Assembly: GCF_005670685.2 (NCBI RefSeq)
Contig: NZ_CP062008.1
Span: 4,526,001 to 4,590,000, forward strand
Length of the DNA: 64,000 nucleotides
Origin: Mycolicibacterium mucogenicum DSM 44124
Lineage (GTDB): Bacteria; Actinomycetota; Actinomycetes; Mycobacteriales; Mycobacteriaceae
Reading direction: 5' to 3'
Under the pieces are notes generated by a model. It saw only the letters and a list, made by a program, of their open reading frames with translations, searched no databases and was not told the origin of the DNA. Positions 19,232-27,739 of the stretch are shown here, in pieces (the stretch's first letter is position 1; each line of letters starts with the position of its first letter). A program made the translations under genes and the position numbers.

Positions 19232-19911
19232 AGCGCGTAGCAGTACCTGCTCGTCGGCACCGAGTCGAGGTTGGTGTGGGCGCCGAAGCGCATCACGCTC
19301 TCGACCATGAGCGTCATCCGCCGCTGCAGTTCCTCGTCGTCTCCCCCGCTGCCGTAGAACGCGTGCACATCCGTCATGGCCGCCATGTGGAACAGTTCCT
19401 CGACGACGGCGTCGACCTGCTCGCTGCCGTGCACCGTCCGCAGGACGCGGTTCTGCACGTAGCCGAACGTGTCCTGGGTGTCGATGGCGACGCGGGTGTG
19501 CTGCCCCTGCCAGATCTGCAGCCAGTCGGCCGGGTCGAGGTCCGCCGGGATGCGCAGGAAGCCGAGCTGTGCCAAGGCCGTTGTCCGGACACCGTTTTCC
19601 ACGACGGGCGGTTCCAGCCGCACCGTCTCCTCGACCTCCCAGCCGGCGCTGCGCTGAGAGATCGCGGCCAGCAGATCGGAGATGGGGTCCGGATCGACAC
19701 CGGCGTCGGTCCACACACTGACGACCGCCGGGACCGGGTTGTCGAACGTGGTGATGCGCAACATGGCGGCCTCGACGTCGGCATCGTCGACGTTGATCTG
19801 CAACCGGTTCACACCCGCCGCCTGCAACAGCACGTGCAATTGTGTCGAATGCAGAGCTGTGTCCAGACCCGCGCCCCACAGGGCGTAGATGAGCTTCACG
19901 CCGTCAGCCAT
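19228..19911 (-). CDS. EthD-domain-like protein
   Basis: 227 residues, start MADGVKLIYALWGAGLD. Two similar halves, each with a strand-helix pattern seen in dimeric alpha-beta barrel (EthD-type) proteins; WLQIWQGQHTRVAIDTQDTF in the second half carries the Trp/His positions. Function unknown. It overlaps the upstream SnoaL-like gene by 8 bases and ends in tail-to-tail overlap with the TrkA gene. Probably controlled by the divergent TetR regulator. Confidence 0.65.
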   Translation of the reverse strand: MADGVKLIYALWGAGLDTALHSTQLHVLLQAAGVNRLQINVDDADVEAAMLRITTFDNPVPAVVSVWTDAGVDPDPISDLLAAISQRSAGWEVEETVRLEPPVVENGVRTTALAQLGFLRIPADLDPADWLQIWQGQHTRVAIDTQDTFGYVQNRVLRTVHGSEQVDAVVEELFHMAAMTDVHAFYGSGGDDEELQRRMTLMVESVMRFGAHTNLDSVPTSRYCYAL

Positions 19912-20377
19912 GCTTGGCGGCCATCGGCTCGGCCTGCATGACACCGCCGGCCTGCAACCACTCGCCGACGGCACGCGGCGCGTCCCGGACCGGGTTGTAG
20001 ACGTCCTCCTCCGAGGAGAACAGGTTGTCCCCCGCGTAGACGAGGCGGGTGATGTTGGGGAAACCGAACACCTTGCCCGGCTCGGTCGGGTGGTCGAGGG
20101 CGTTGATGATCTCGGTGACGATCGCGCCGTTCTCCTCATCGATCGCGACCCAGGTGTGCGGGAATCGCATGTGCGGGAACGGCTTCATGACGCCGACGAT
20201 CCATTCGCGCACCGCCTCGCGGCCGTGCATCTCGCCGTAGGCGTGCTCGATGTAGTGGACGTCCTCGGTGAACAGATCGGCGAAAGGCGCCCAGTCCCCC
20301 GTGCTCGAACAGACCTCGACGACCTTGGTGTAGTGATCGAGCGCGGCCATCAGCTCGTCGCGGGTGAAGCGTGGCAT
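19904..20377 (-). CDS. SnoaL-like (NTF2-fold) protein
   Basis: 157 residues of the nuclear-transport-factor-2 fold: helix MPRFTRDELMAALDHYTKVVE, then strand-rich part with FTEDVHYIEHAYGEMHGREAV, the typical SnoaL block. Such proteins are small isomerases, hydratases or ligand binders; substrate unknown. AGGTCTGG precedes the ATG. Starts an operon with the EthD-like gene, divergent from tetR across a 92-base region bearing two ACTAGAAT repeats. Confidence 0.75.
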   Translation of the reverse strand: MPRFTRDELMAALDHYTKVVEVCSSTGDWAPFADLFTEDVHYIEHAYGEMHGREAVREWIVGVMKPFPHMRFPHTWVAIDEENGAIVTEIINALDHPTEPGKVFGFPNITRLVYAGDNLFSSEEDVYNPVRDAPRAVGEWLQAGGVMQAEPMAAKHG

Positions 20378-20395
20378 GTCCAGACCTCCAAGATG

Positions 20396-20440
20396 ACTAG
20401 AATCAATTTCAGTTTCGGGACTCTACCGAACAACTAGAAT
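20396..20440. promoter_or_regulatory. Candidate operator: two direct ACTAGAAT repeats
   Basis: ACTAGAAT occurs at 20396-20403 and again at 20433-20440, 37 bases apart, each followed by a pyrimidine-rich tract and CAG. The first copy extends into an imperfect palindrome, TAGAAT-CA-ATTTCA. They lie in the divergent promoter region of the TetR gene and the SnoaL/EthD genes, and are likely the regulator's binding sites. Confidence 0.45.
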
Positions 20441-20469
20441 TCGCTCCAGACCCAAAAAGGAGCTGCACT

Positions 20470-21084
20470 TTGGCAAGAATCGCCGAACCCCGCCCGGCCG
20501 CCGAGCCCAGCTCCGCCGTGCAGCAGCAGCGGCGCGACGCGATCCTCAAGGCCACCGCGGCCCTGGCCGCGCAGAAGCCCGCCGACCAGGTTCAGATGAA
20601 CGAGGTCGCACGCGCGGCCGGGGTCGCCCTCGGCACGCTGTACCGCTACTTCCCGTCCAAGACGCACTTGTTCGTCGGCCTCATGGCCGACCGGGTGGAC
20701 CGGATGCAGGAGGGTATCGACCGCCGGAAGGCCCCGGCCGGCACCGCGGCCGACCGCGTCTTCGACGTCCTGTCACGCGCCACCCGTCCGATGCTGCGCC
20801 AACCGCATCTGACCGCAGCCATGCTCAATTCGCTGAACACCGCCGACGCGACGGCCGTGGCCGAGGTGGGCCACATCGACCGTCAGGTCCGCAGCATGCT
20901 GCTGACCATCTGCGGCGTGGACAATCCAGGGCCACAAGATATTTCGTTGATGCGACTGGTCCAGCACACGTGGCACGGCATCCTGCAGTCCAGCATGAAC
21001 GGACGAATCTCCGCCGACGAGACCGAAGACGAAATTCAACTGGCCTGCCGGTTGATCCTGGCACCGCTGTCCGACACCGATTAG
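20470..21084 (+). CDS. TetR-family regulator, KstR-like
   Basis: 204 residues. The HTH domain (residues about 20-70) reads ILKATAALAAQKPADQVQMNEVARAAGVALGTLYRYFPSK in overlapping parts, closely following the KstR family pattern VAxGTLYRYFPSK. The ligand domain is helical. The start is TTG 20470 preceded by AAAAAGGAG; no better codon fits. Likely represses itself and the divergent SnoaL-EthD operon. The ligand may be a steroid or CoA thioester by family analogy only. Confidence 0.85.
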   Translation: MARIAEPRPAAEPSSAVQQQRRDAILKATAALAAQKPADQVQMNEVARAAGVALGTLYRYFPSKTHLFVGLMADRVDRMQEGIDRRKAPAGTAADRVFDVLSRATRPMLRQPHLTAAMLNSLNTADATAVAEVGHIDRQVRSMLLTICGVDNPGPQDISLMRLVQHTWHGILQSSMNGRISADETEDEIQLACRLILAPLSDTD

Positions 21085-21185
21085 CGCCGGCACTGTGAGC
21101 GCCTCAACCGCCGGTTGGACGAAGGCGGCAGCGGAATCGGGATCCCGCGGCTAACGTCGTCGCCGAGGCACGAGGGAGAACACCG

Positions 21186-21563
21186 ATGCGAGACGACGAC
21201 GTACTTGCCGCACTGCAGCGGCACTGGGCCGCGTCCGACGTCAACGACTTCGTGGCGGAGCACGAAATCTACCGCGACGATGCAGTTCTCGAGTATCCGC
21301 AGTCGGGTGAGCGAATCCGCGGGCGGCAGAACATCCAGGCATCGCGCGCGGCACAGCCGAACGCGAAGCATTTCCAGGTGCGGCGCATCGTCGGCTCCGG
21401 CCAGCTGTGGCTCACCGAGCTCGTGATGACGTATGACGACCAACCGTTCTATACCGTGAGCATCATGGAGTTCTCCGGCCCCGAGGTCGTGCGCGAGACC
21501 CAGTACTTCACAGAGGCATTCGAGCCGGGCCCGTCCCGAGCCCAATGGGTCGAACGAATGTGA
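21186..21563 (+). CDS. SnoaL-like (NTF2-fold) protein
   Basis: 125 residues: [18 protein letters not shown] helix, then [25 protein letters not shown], the family core. It is a stand-alone NTF2-fold domain of unknown substrate. GAGGGAGAACACC lies before the ATG. It is 101 bases after tetR and 46 before the OsmC gene in the same direction. Confidence 0.75.
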   Translation: MRDDDVLAALQRHWAASDVNDFVAEHEIYRDDAVLEYPQSGERIRGRQNIQASRAAQPNAKHFQVRRIVGSGQLWLTELVMTYDDQPFYTVSIMEFSGPEVVRETQYFTEAFEPGPSRAQWVERM

Positions 21564-21609
21564 TGCCAACCGACCACGCCGCAAGCCCCATCTCGAGGAG
21601 GAGACTTCC

Positions 21610-22092
21610 ATGACGACCCCACAGCCCGGCCAGGCTCCGACATCACCCGAAGGCACCGTCACCGTCGCCGAGAGCGGCGCGGGGAAGTACACGCAGGAGA
21701 TCATCGCCGGCGGGCACCGATTGATCGCCGACGAGCCACGTCCGTTCGGTGACGACGCGGGACCGTCGCCCTATGACCTCCTGTTGTCCGCCCTGGGCGC
21801 GTGTACCTCCATGACCATCCGGATGTACGCCGACAAGAAGGGCCTACCTCTCGAGCAGGTGCGGGTGTCGTTGCGGCACTCGCGGATTCACGCCAAGGAC
21901 TGCGCCGAGTGCGAGACGCAGCAGGGCATGGTCGACCACATCGATCGCGATATCGAGTTGATCGGCGACCTCGACGACGAACAGCGGGAGAAGCTGCTGG
22001 CCATCGCCGAACGCTGTCCCGTGCACCGGACACTGACCTCGTCGGTGCACGTCTCCACGTCGTTGCGGCCGGCTAGCTCGCTGCCTGCGTGA
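21610..22092 (+). CDS. OsmC-family protein
   Basis: 160 residues. OsmC fold with the redox-type motif [20 protein letters not shown] (first Cys in helix) and a second Cys at [10 protein letters not shown], the pair that reduces hydroperoxides in OsmC/Ohr proteins. A middle insert with CAECET distinguishes it from classical Ohr. GGAGGAG precedes the ATG. Its last 20 bases overlap the tail of the convergent di-iron gene. Confidence 0.85.
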   Translation: MTTPQPGQAPTSPEGTVTVAESGAGKYTQEIIAGGHRLIADEPRPFGDDAGPSPYDLLLSALGACTSMTIRMYADKKGLPLEQVRVSLRHSRIHAKDCAECETQQGMVDHIDRDIELIGDLDDEQREKLLAIAERCPVHRTLTSSVHVSTSLRPASSLPA

Positions 22093-23176
22093 TGATCTCG
22101 TCGACTTCGGCTGCCCGGACGACCATTTCGGCGTGGGCCTTGTCGAGCGCCTCGGCCTGATCCTCGTCGGCCTTCATCATCGACTCGATGTCGAAGCCGG
22201 CCATGTCCAGCACGCCCATATCGGCGAACGCCTGCTGCACCTTAGGCCCCCACAGCCCAATGTCCTTGACAATGGGCACGATTCGGCTGAACAGATGCGC
22301 GCGGAACTGCTTCATCATGGGCGCCGAGGTATCGACCCACTCGGCACACGCCTTGACGTCGAGCCCGAGGGTCTCGAAGACCTCTTCGCCGCGGAACCGG
22401 TCCCGCATCAGATAGCAGGCGTCGACGACGAACTCTTCGCGTTCGCTCCGCTCCGCTTCGGTGATCCCGGAGTAGTAGTCCTTCAACGAGATTCGGCCGA
22501 ACGCCACATGCCGGGCCTCGTCCTGCATCACGTAGGCCAGTACCTGCTTGGCCAACGACCCGGGCGCCGCCAAGTCGCGCTGTACCCCGAACGCGGCGAG
22601 CGCGAGTCCTTCGATGAGCACCTGCATACCGAGGTAGGGCATGTCCCAGCGCGAATCCCGCAGGGTGTCCTCCAGCAGTAGGTTCAGATTCTTGTTCATC
22701 GGGTAGACGAGACCGACCTTCTCCTGCAGGAACCGGGAGAACGTCTCGACGTGCCGGGCCTCGTCCATGGTCTGCGTGGCCGCGTAGAACTTCGCATCGA
22801 GATCGGGGACGACCTCGACGATCTTCGCCGCACACACCATCGCCCCCTGCTCGCCGTGCAGGAACTGCGAGAACTGCCAGGCTTGCGAGTGGCGCTTCAT
22901 CTCGGCGCGGCGTTTCTCGTCGGCCGCTTCCCACATCGGGCTGCCGAACAGCGGATGGAACTCGTCGGGCAGGCCGATCGGGTTCATCGGATCGACATCC
23001 AGCGACCAGTCGATACGCGACTGCGCGTCCCACTGCTTGTCCTTGCCCTTCTGGTACAGGTTCAGCAGGCGCCCACGGCCATCGTCATATTCCCAGGTGA
23101 AGCGTGCGTCCCCGCCGCTCGCGACGTCCCAGGAGTACGGCGTGGGCACTTCCGTGTACTTGTCCTTCGTGGTCAC
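22073..23176 (-). CDS. Ferritin-like di-iron protein
   Basis: 367 residues. A four-helix di-iron site is readable: first Glu in [13 protein letters not shown], ExxH in [11 protein letters not shown], second Glu in [12 protein letters not shown], ExxH in [11 protein letters not shown]. This full E/ExxH/E/ExxH set supports an oxygen-activating di-iron centre like that of R2-type oxidases or N-oxygenases, but the substrate is not evident. N-terminus is Trp/Asp-rich. Located upstream of the enoyl-CoA hydratase gene in the same direction after an 82-base gap. Confidence 0.75.
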   Translation of the reverse strand: MTTKDKYTEVPTPYSWDVASGGDARFTWEYDDGRGRLLNLYQKGKDKQWDAQSRIDWSLDVDPMNPIGLPDEFHPLFGSPMWEAADEKRRAEMKRHSQAWQFSQFLHGEQGAMVCAAKIVEVVPDLDAKFYAATQTMDEARHVETFSRFLQEKVGLVYPMNKNLNLLLEDTLRDSRWDMPYLGMQVLIEGLALAAFGVQRDLAAPGSLAKQVLAYVMQDEARHVAFGRISLKDYYSGITEAERSEREEFVVDACYLMRDRFRGEEVFETLGLDVKACAEWVDTSAPMMKQFRAHLFSRIVPIVKDIGLWGPKVQQAFADMGVLDMAGFDIESMMKADEDQAEALDKAHAEMVVRAAEVDEIITQAAS

Positions 23177-23258
23177 GAGCGGCCGCCTCTCTGCCCCGAT
23201 GTGTCCAGATAGAAATATGACTCACATCACAGTGCGCCGCGGGCGGCCGAGCCGTCAA

Positions 23259-24029
23259 CTACTTGGTTGGGCGTTTCTCGATGAACGCCAGCACGCCTTC
23301 GAGTGCGCTCGGGTCCATCATGTTGCAGGCCATCGTGTTTCCGGCGTCCGTATAGGCGGCTTCGATCCCGACTTCGAGCTGGCGGTAGAACAACGACTTG
23401 CCCATCGCGACGGCAACGGCAGGCTTGGCGACAATGCTCGCGACGATCGCCTCGACCTCGTCGTCGAGTGCCTCCGGGGCCGCCACCCGGTTGACCAGTC
23501 CGAGGACTTTGGCTTCGTCCGCCGAGATGAACTCCCCGGTCACCAACATCTCGAAGGCGGCCTTCCGCGGGACGTTGCGCGACAGCGCGACTCCCGGTGT
23601 GGCACAGAACAATCCGACGTTGATGCCGCTGACGGCGAAGCGGGCGTCGTGGCTTGCCACCGCGAGATCGCACATCGCGACGAGCTGACAGCCGGCCGCG
23701 GTCGCCAGGCCCTGAACCCGCGCGATCACCGGGACCGGCAACCGCTGGATCGCCAGCATCACCGCCGTGCACTGGGCGAACAGGTCCTGGTAGTACTCGA
23801 GCGACGGTTCGGCGCGCATTTCCTTGAGGTCGTGACCGGCGCAGAAAGCCCTGCCGGATGCCCCGAGCACGACGGCCCGCACCGTCGCGTCGCCTGCCAG
23901 CGCGGCGAAGGCCTCCCCCAGTTCCGTGAGCATCACTTCGGACAGGGCGTTGAAGGCCTGTGGACGGTTCAGCGTCAGCGTCACGACACCACGGTCATCG
24001 CGGTGGTGAAGCAGCAGCGGTTCACTCAT
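23259..24029 (-). CDS. Enoyl-CoA hydratase/isomerase
   Basis: 256 residues of the crotonase fold. The oxyanion-hole stretches AFCAGHDLKEM and LATAAGCQLVAMCDLAV are present; the second catalytic Glu region reads SGINVGLFCATPG, where a Gly-Leu replaces the common E-xx-G pattern, so hydratase activity is uncertain. Start ATG (24029) overlaps the stop of the adenylate cyclase as TGATG. A role in acyl-CoA breakdown is inferred. Confidence 0.85.
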   Translation of the reverse strand: MSEPLLLHHRDDRGVVTLTLNRPQAFNALSEVMLTELGEAFAALAGDATVRAVVLGASGRAFCAGHDLKEMRAEPSLEYYQDLFAQCTAVMLAIQRLPVPVIARVQGLATAAGCQLVAMCDLAVASHDARFAVSGINVGLFCATPGVALSRNVPRKAAFEMLVTGEFISADEAKVLGLVNRVAAPEALDDEVEAIVASIVAKPAVAVAMGKSLFYRQLEVGIEAAYTDAGNTMACNMMDPSALEGVLAFIEKRPTK

Positions 24030-25312
24030 CAGCGAGCACCCTCCAGAAAGTACGTCGTCATGCGTCCCTTGCCCTTGACCTCGACCACCTGCGGGTCGCT
24101 GAATGCGTAGCGGTGCGCCAGCAGCGCGTGCGTGGACGCGGATACCTGGATGCGGTGCGGGCGGCCACTGGACTCCATGCGGCTCGCCGTGTTCACGGTG
24201 TCGCCCCACAGGTCGTAGATGAACTTGCGCTGCCCGATCACGCCCGCGACCACCGGACCCGACGAGATGCCGATTCGCATCGAGATAGGACTCGGCCAGT
24301 TCGATGACAGCCCCGTGACGGTGCGTTGCATATCGAGGGCCAGCTCGGCCATCGAGGCGGCGTGGTCCTCGTCGGGATTGGGCAGGCCCGCCACCGCCAT
24401 GTAGGCGTCACCGACCGTCTTGATCTTCTCGATGCCGCGGCGGTCGCAGAGCTCGTCGAAGGCACGGAACATCGTGTCCAGCAGCTGAACCAGCGCCTCG
24501 GGTGTCAGTGTCTCGGACAGCGGCGTGAAGCCCACGATGTCGGAGAACAACACGCTGACACTGGGCGCCGAGTCGGCGATCGTCAGCGCGCCGTCGCGCA
24601 GCCGGTCCGCGATCGGTGCCGGCAGCACGTTGTAGAGCAGCTCCTCGGTCCGGGCTCGCTCCTGTTCGACCTCACGCTGCCGGAGGAAGTCGATGCGCCG
24701 CAGCCGCTCCAGCGCAAAGGCGATCAGCACGCTGATCGCGGCCAGACCGGCGATCTGCGGCGCCATCGTGCCGAGCTCGTCCAGGTTCCCCCGGGCACTC
24801 GGCAGTTCCAGGCACACCACGACGAACACCACGGTGTTGGCCAGCGCGGCGTGCATCCGCAGCCGCAACAGGCCGACTGCGCCCAGCAGCGTGACGGTGG
24901 CCGAGGTCATCAGGTACTGGGTCGGGAAATCTCCGACACTGGCGAGCACCGGTACGAGCAGCACCTGGACGATCGTCAGCTGTACGACAGCGGCGACCTG
25001 CAGATGGTCCTGGAGCGTCCGCATCCGGCGGACCGCCACGATCCCCAGCAGGAAGATGCCGATGGTGACCGCGCGGACGATGAGGGCTCCTGGGACGAAA
25101 CCGTGCAGGACAAGGAAGTCCACGCCCGCGTACACGATGGTGAACAGGACGCCGACCACTTGAGCGAAGGTCGCCGCCCGCAGGCCGTTCGCGTCGTCGT
25201 GTGCCCGAAATTCGCGTTCGGAGTCTGCGTCGTCGAACTCCAGCATCCACTTGCGCATATGAAGCTGGGCATGCCGCTGCTGCACCCAGCACCGCACCAC
25301 TTGCGCGTCCAT
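24029..25312 (-). CDS. Membrane-bound class III adenylate cyclase
   Basis: 427 residues. Six hydrophobic segments (residues about 45-200) are followed by a short linker and a cyclase domain (about 235-425). Metal-binding Asp is in LFSDIVGF and in VGDAYMA; substrate Lys in IEKIKTVGD; transition-state Asn/Arg in LWGDTVNTASRME. All catalytic residues are present, so it should make cAMP. It shares the M. tuberculosis Rv1625c architecture (six helices plus one catalytic domain). Upstream is an 11-bp inverted repeat. Confidence 0.9.
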   Translation of the reverse strand: MDAQVVRCWVQQRHAQLHMRKWMLEFDDADSEREFRAHDDANGLRAATFAQVVGVLFTIVYAGVDFLVLHGFVPGALIVRAVTIGIFLLGIVAVRRMRTLQDHLQVAAVVQLTIVQVLLVPVLASVGDFPTQYLMTSATVTLLGAVGLLRLRMHAALANTVVFVVVCLELPSARGNLDELGTMAPQIAGLAAISVLIAFALERLRRIDFLRQREVEQERARTEELLYNVLPAPIADRLRDGALTIADSAPSVSVLFSDIVGFTPLSETLTPEALVQLLDTMFRAFDELCDRRGIEKIKTVGDAYMAVAGLPNPDEDHAASMAELALDMQRTVTGLSSNWPSPISMRIGISSGPVVAGVIGQRKFIYDLWGDTVNTASRMESSGRPHRIQVSASTHALLAHRYAFSDPQVVEVKGKGRMTTYFLEGAR

Positions 25313-25392
25313 TGGGCGAAAATAGCGGAGACTCGGGCCTGCCGTAACTGAGTTCCGCCGGAAGGAGATCGTGGCTCGATCACAACGTCACT

Positions 25393-25436
25393 CTGAGAGC
25401 GTCGCTGAGCGTATATAGCCTCGAGGACGCTCTCAG
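25393..25436. repeat. Perfect 11-bp inverted repeat upstream of adenylate cyclase
   Basis: CTGAGAGCGTC (25393-25403) and GACGCTCTCAG (25426-25436) enclose 22 bases with an AT-rich GTATATAG core. It lies 80-124 bases before the cyclase start and downstream of the haemoglobin gene. It could be an operator or a terminator; no T-run follows on either strand. Confidence 0.55.
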
Positions 25437-25482
25437 CAGGACACTGTGTCAGGATGCGCGGACGACCCCAGCCGCCCAGTCG

Positions 25483-25857
25483 CTATTCGACGATGTCGCC
25501 GCGGTAGCGCTCGAAAAGCGCCAGGAATTCCGCTCTTTCGGCGTCGGGCACGCCGTTCTTGAGCAACGCGGCGTCGGCGTGCTTCATGTTGGCGTCCCAT
25601 TCCGCGGCCGAGATCGCCAGTCCCGCATGGGAGGTCACCATGTCACGGCCGATGTAGTGGCACGGCCCGCCGGTCAGCTCGCACATCTGATCAACGAGCA
25701 ACTGCCGGGTCCGCAGGTGGGAATCGGTACTGCGGCCCGACCCGAAACGCGCGAATGCCGGGTCCGCTCGCAACAAGGCGAACATGTCGTCGATAATCGC
25801 CGCGATCACGTCGTAGCCGCCCAGCCGCCGGTACAGCGATGGCGGCGTCTCGGTCAT
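25483..25857 (-). CDS. glbN: Truncated haemoglobin, group 1-like
   Basis: 124 residues: SLYRRLGGYDVIAAIIDDMF is the B-helix region, and the proximal His lies in MVTSHAGLAIS. The 2-on-2 fold length and the TGG motif agree with trHb. Such proteins bind O2 or detoxify NO. AGGAGGGC six bases before ATG 25857 sets the start. It is more distant from M. tuberculosis trHbN than an ortholog would be, so the symbol is by family only. Confidence 0.8.
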   Translation of the reverse strand: MTETPPSLYRRLGGYDVIAAIIDDMFALLRADPAFARFGSGRSTDSHLRTRQLLVDQMCELTGGPCHYIGRDMVTSHAGLAISAAEWDANMKHADAALLKNGVPDAERAEFLALFERYRGDIVE

Positions 25858-26060
25858 GTCGCCCTCCTCTGACGCAGAGCATCGCGCCGGCGGTGAGGAC
25901 GGTGCAGGCAAATCGCAGATATTCCCTCTACGGCTACCGCGTCCGTCACAAAAGACTTAATTCTGCCAACCGTGCATCAAATCCTGCCGATCGGAATGGC
26001 ACTGCCGCACAACCGGTTTCAACCATCAGAGCACCACAACAACCGAAAAAGGGGTTCAAA

Positions 26061-26231
26061 ATGAAGAAGTTCGGCTTTGCCACTCTGATCGCATCCAGCA
26101 TGACCGCCGCCGTCCTGGGTCTGGCCGTCCCCGCGCAGGCCACCACCGGAACCCCGATCGGTCCCCACTACAGCGTCGACAACCACGACAACGCCAACAC
26201 CAGCAACGGTTTCGTCGACCAGGCGTTCTGA
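26061..26231 (+). CDS. Small secreted protein, 56 aa
   Basis: MKKFGFATLIASSMTAAVLG begins a clear Sec signal peptide with cleavage expected after VPAQA. The mature part is only about 29 residues, TTGTPIGPHYSVDNHDNAN and onward, polar, with no Cys. AAAAAGGGG precedes the ATG. It stands alone between the haemoglobin and esterase genes and has its own strong terminator. Function unknown. Confidence 0.7.
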   Translation: MKKFGFATLIASSMTAAVLGLAVPAQATTGTPIGPHYSVDNHDNANTSNGFVDQAF

Positions 26232-26241
26232 CCGGCCGACC

Positions 26242-26275
26242 AAGGACCCCCGATCCGCACGGATCGGGGGTCCTT
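26242..26275 (+). terminator. Terminator hairpin after the small secreted protein
   Basis: AAGGACCCCCGATCC (26242-26256) pairs perfectly with GGATCGGGGGTCCTT (26261-26275) around GCAC. The T-tract is short. It lies 10 bases after the stop codon. Confidence 0.85.
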
Positions 26276-26289
26276 CATATTGTGAGCCG

Positions 26290-27600
26290 ATGGCGGCCAA
26301 GCGCATCGACATCGGCGGCACCACCCTGCAGGCGATCGAAAACGACGGCATGGTCGTCGCGCGCGGCATCCCCTATGCCCGCGCCGACCGGTTCGCCGAC
26401 CCGGAAGTGGTCTCTCCCGGCGCGGAGGTGATCGACGGAACCGAGCGCGGGCCCGCGTGTCCTCAACTGCCATCGCGTCTGCAGCCCGTCACCGGCCCTG
26501 TGGTCGACTGCCTCCCGGTCAGCGAGCAGTGCCAAGTGCTCAGCGTCTTCGCACCGGCGGATGCCGAAAGACTGCCGGTGATGGTGTGGTTCCACGGCGG
26601 TGCCTACGTGTCGGGAGGCGGTGAATCCCCGAAGTACGACCCGCTGGCGCTGGTGGCCGAGGGTCGGGTCGTCGTCGTGACCGTCACCTACCGGCTCGGC
26701 ATCTTCGGGTACTTGAACATCCACGACCCGCACACACAGAACCTCGGGCTGCGTGACCAGATCTGCGCGCTGCAATGGGTTCGCGACAACGTCTCGGCGT
26801 TCGGCGGCGATCCCCAGCGCGTCACGGTGTTCGGCCAATCAGCCGGCGGAGATTCCGTCATGTCACTGATGTTGTGCCCGGAGACAGCCGGCCTGTTCAC
26901 CCGGGCCATCCTGCAGAGCGCACCGCTCGGCCTGCCGCGTGAGCGGTCCGCCCTGGCCGCTGCCATGACGAACGCGGCGCTGGCGTCGTTGGCGGGCGTC
27001 CCGGCCATGGAGGCCGACATTCAGCAGCTGCTCGAGGCGCAGGTTGCCGCACTGGTGGCCGCCCAGCCGTTCGGCCGGCTCGGCATGATGGCCTACGCAC
27101 CGATTCTCGGTCACGCACCGCTGGTTTCCGCCGAACAGTTCGAACCGCAGATCGCCGACGCAGCTAGGCGTGTCGAAATCCTGGTCGGCTACACCCGCGA
27201 CGACGGCCGGCCTTTCGTGTCGATGGATCCGCGCGGCGCCCGCCTCCAACGGTTCGGACCGCTCGGCACGGCGCTCGCCGCGGTGATCGCGCGCAACCTG
27301 ACCCGCACCGAATTCGGCAGGCCGGCAATCGATCTGGCGCAGACCTGGCAGCGAGCGGGTGGACGATCGGCGACCTTCCGAGTCGACTGGGCACCACCGC
27401 GAGCGCCACTGGGCGCCTGCCATTGCATCGAGCTTCCGCTACTCCTGGGCGCAGTGGGCGCGTGGACGGACGCTCCGATGCTCGGCCCTGAGCCGCGCAC
27501 CGTCGACGAGAACCTCGGGCGTCAGATGCGTTTCCTCTGGGCGGGTTTCGCACATGACGGCGTCGCCGCGCTCGGGCAGCGACAACTTGTCTTCGGCTGA
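26290..27600 (+). CDS. Type B carboxylesterase/lipase
   Basis: 436 residues, alpha/beta hydrolase. Oxyanion hole FHGGAYVSGG, nucleophile S184 in FGQSAGGDS, acidic residue in the GYTRDDGRPF segment, and His in GACHCIELPLL. No signal peptide, so probably intracellular. It hydrolyses carboxyl esters; substrate unknown. Shorter than typical 500-residue relatives. It borders the groEL1-tail duplication at its 3' side. Confidence 0.88.
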   Translation: MAAKRIDIGGTTLQAIENDGMVVARGIPYARADRFADPEVVSPGAEVIDGTERGPACPQLPSRLQPVTGPVVDCLPVSEQCQVLSVFAPADAERLPVMVWFHGGAYVSGGGESPKYDPLALVAEGRVVVVTVTYRLGIFGYLNIHDPHTQNLGLRDQICALQWVRDNVSAFGGDPQRVTVFGQSAGGDSVMSLMLCPETAGLFTRAILQSAPLGLPRERSALAAAMTNAALASLAGVPAMEADIQQLLEAQVAALVAAQPFGRLGMMAYAPILGHAPLVSAEQFEPQIADAARRVEILVGYTRDDGRPFVSMDPRGARLQRFGPLGTALAAVIARNLTRTEFGRPAIDLAQTWQRAGGRSATFRVDWAPPRAPLGACHCIELPLLLGAVGAWTDAPMLGPEPRTVDENLGRQMRFLWAGFAHDGVAALGQRQLVFG

Positions 27601-27624
27601 CAGCGCTCCGTCGGCCGGCGCTTG

Positions 27625-27739
27625 CACGAAAACGCCCCCGGCCCAACAGGACCGGAAGCGTTTCGTTGCAACTACCTAGTGGGCGTAACCGTGGTGGCCG
27701 TGCCCGTGATCGGCTTCCTCAGCCGCCTTGTCCACGACG
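27625..27739. repeat. Decayed copy of the groEL1 3' end (direct repeat, copy A)
   Basis: 115 bases matching 28805-28919 at 109 positions. On the minus strand it encodes the last 20 residues of GroEL1 ([20 protein letters not shown] against [20 protein letters not shown]) with the stop and the downstream hairpin. In this copy the terminator stem is damaged (CCGGAAGCG instead of CCGGGGGCG). Homology stops abruptly at 27739. Confidence 0.9.
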
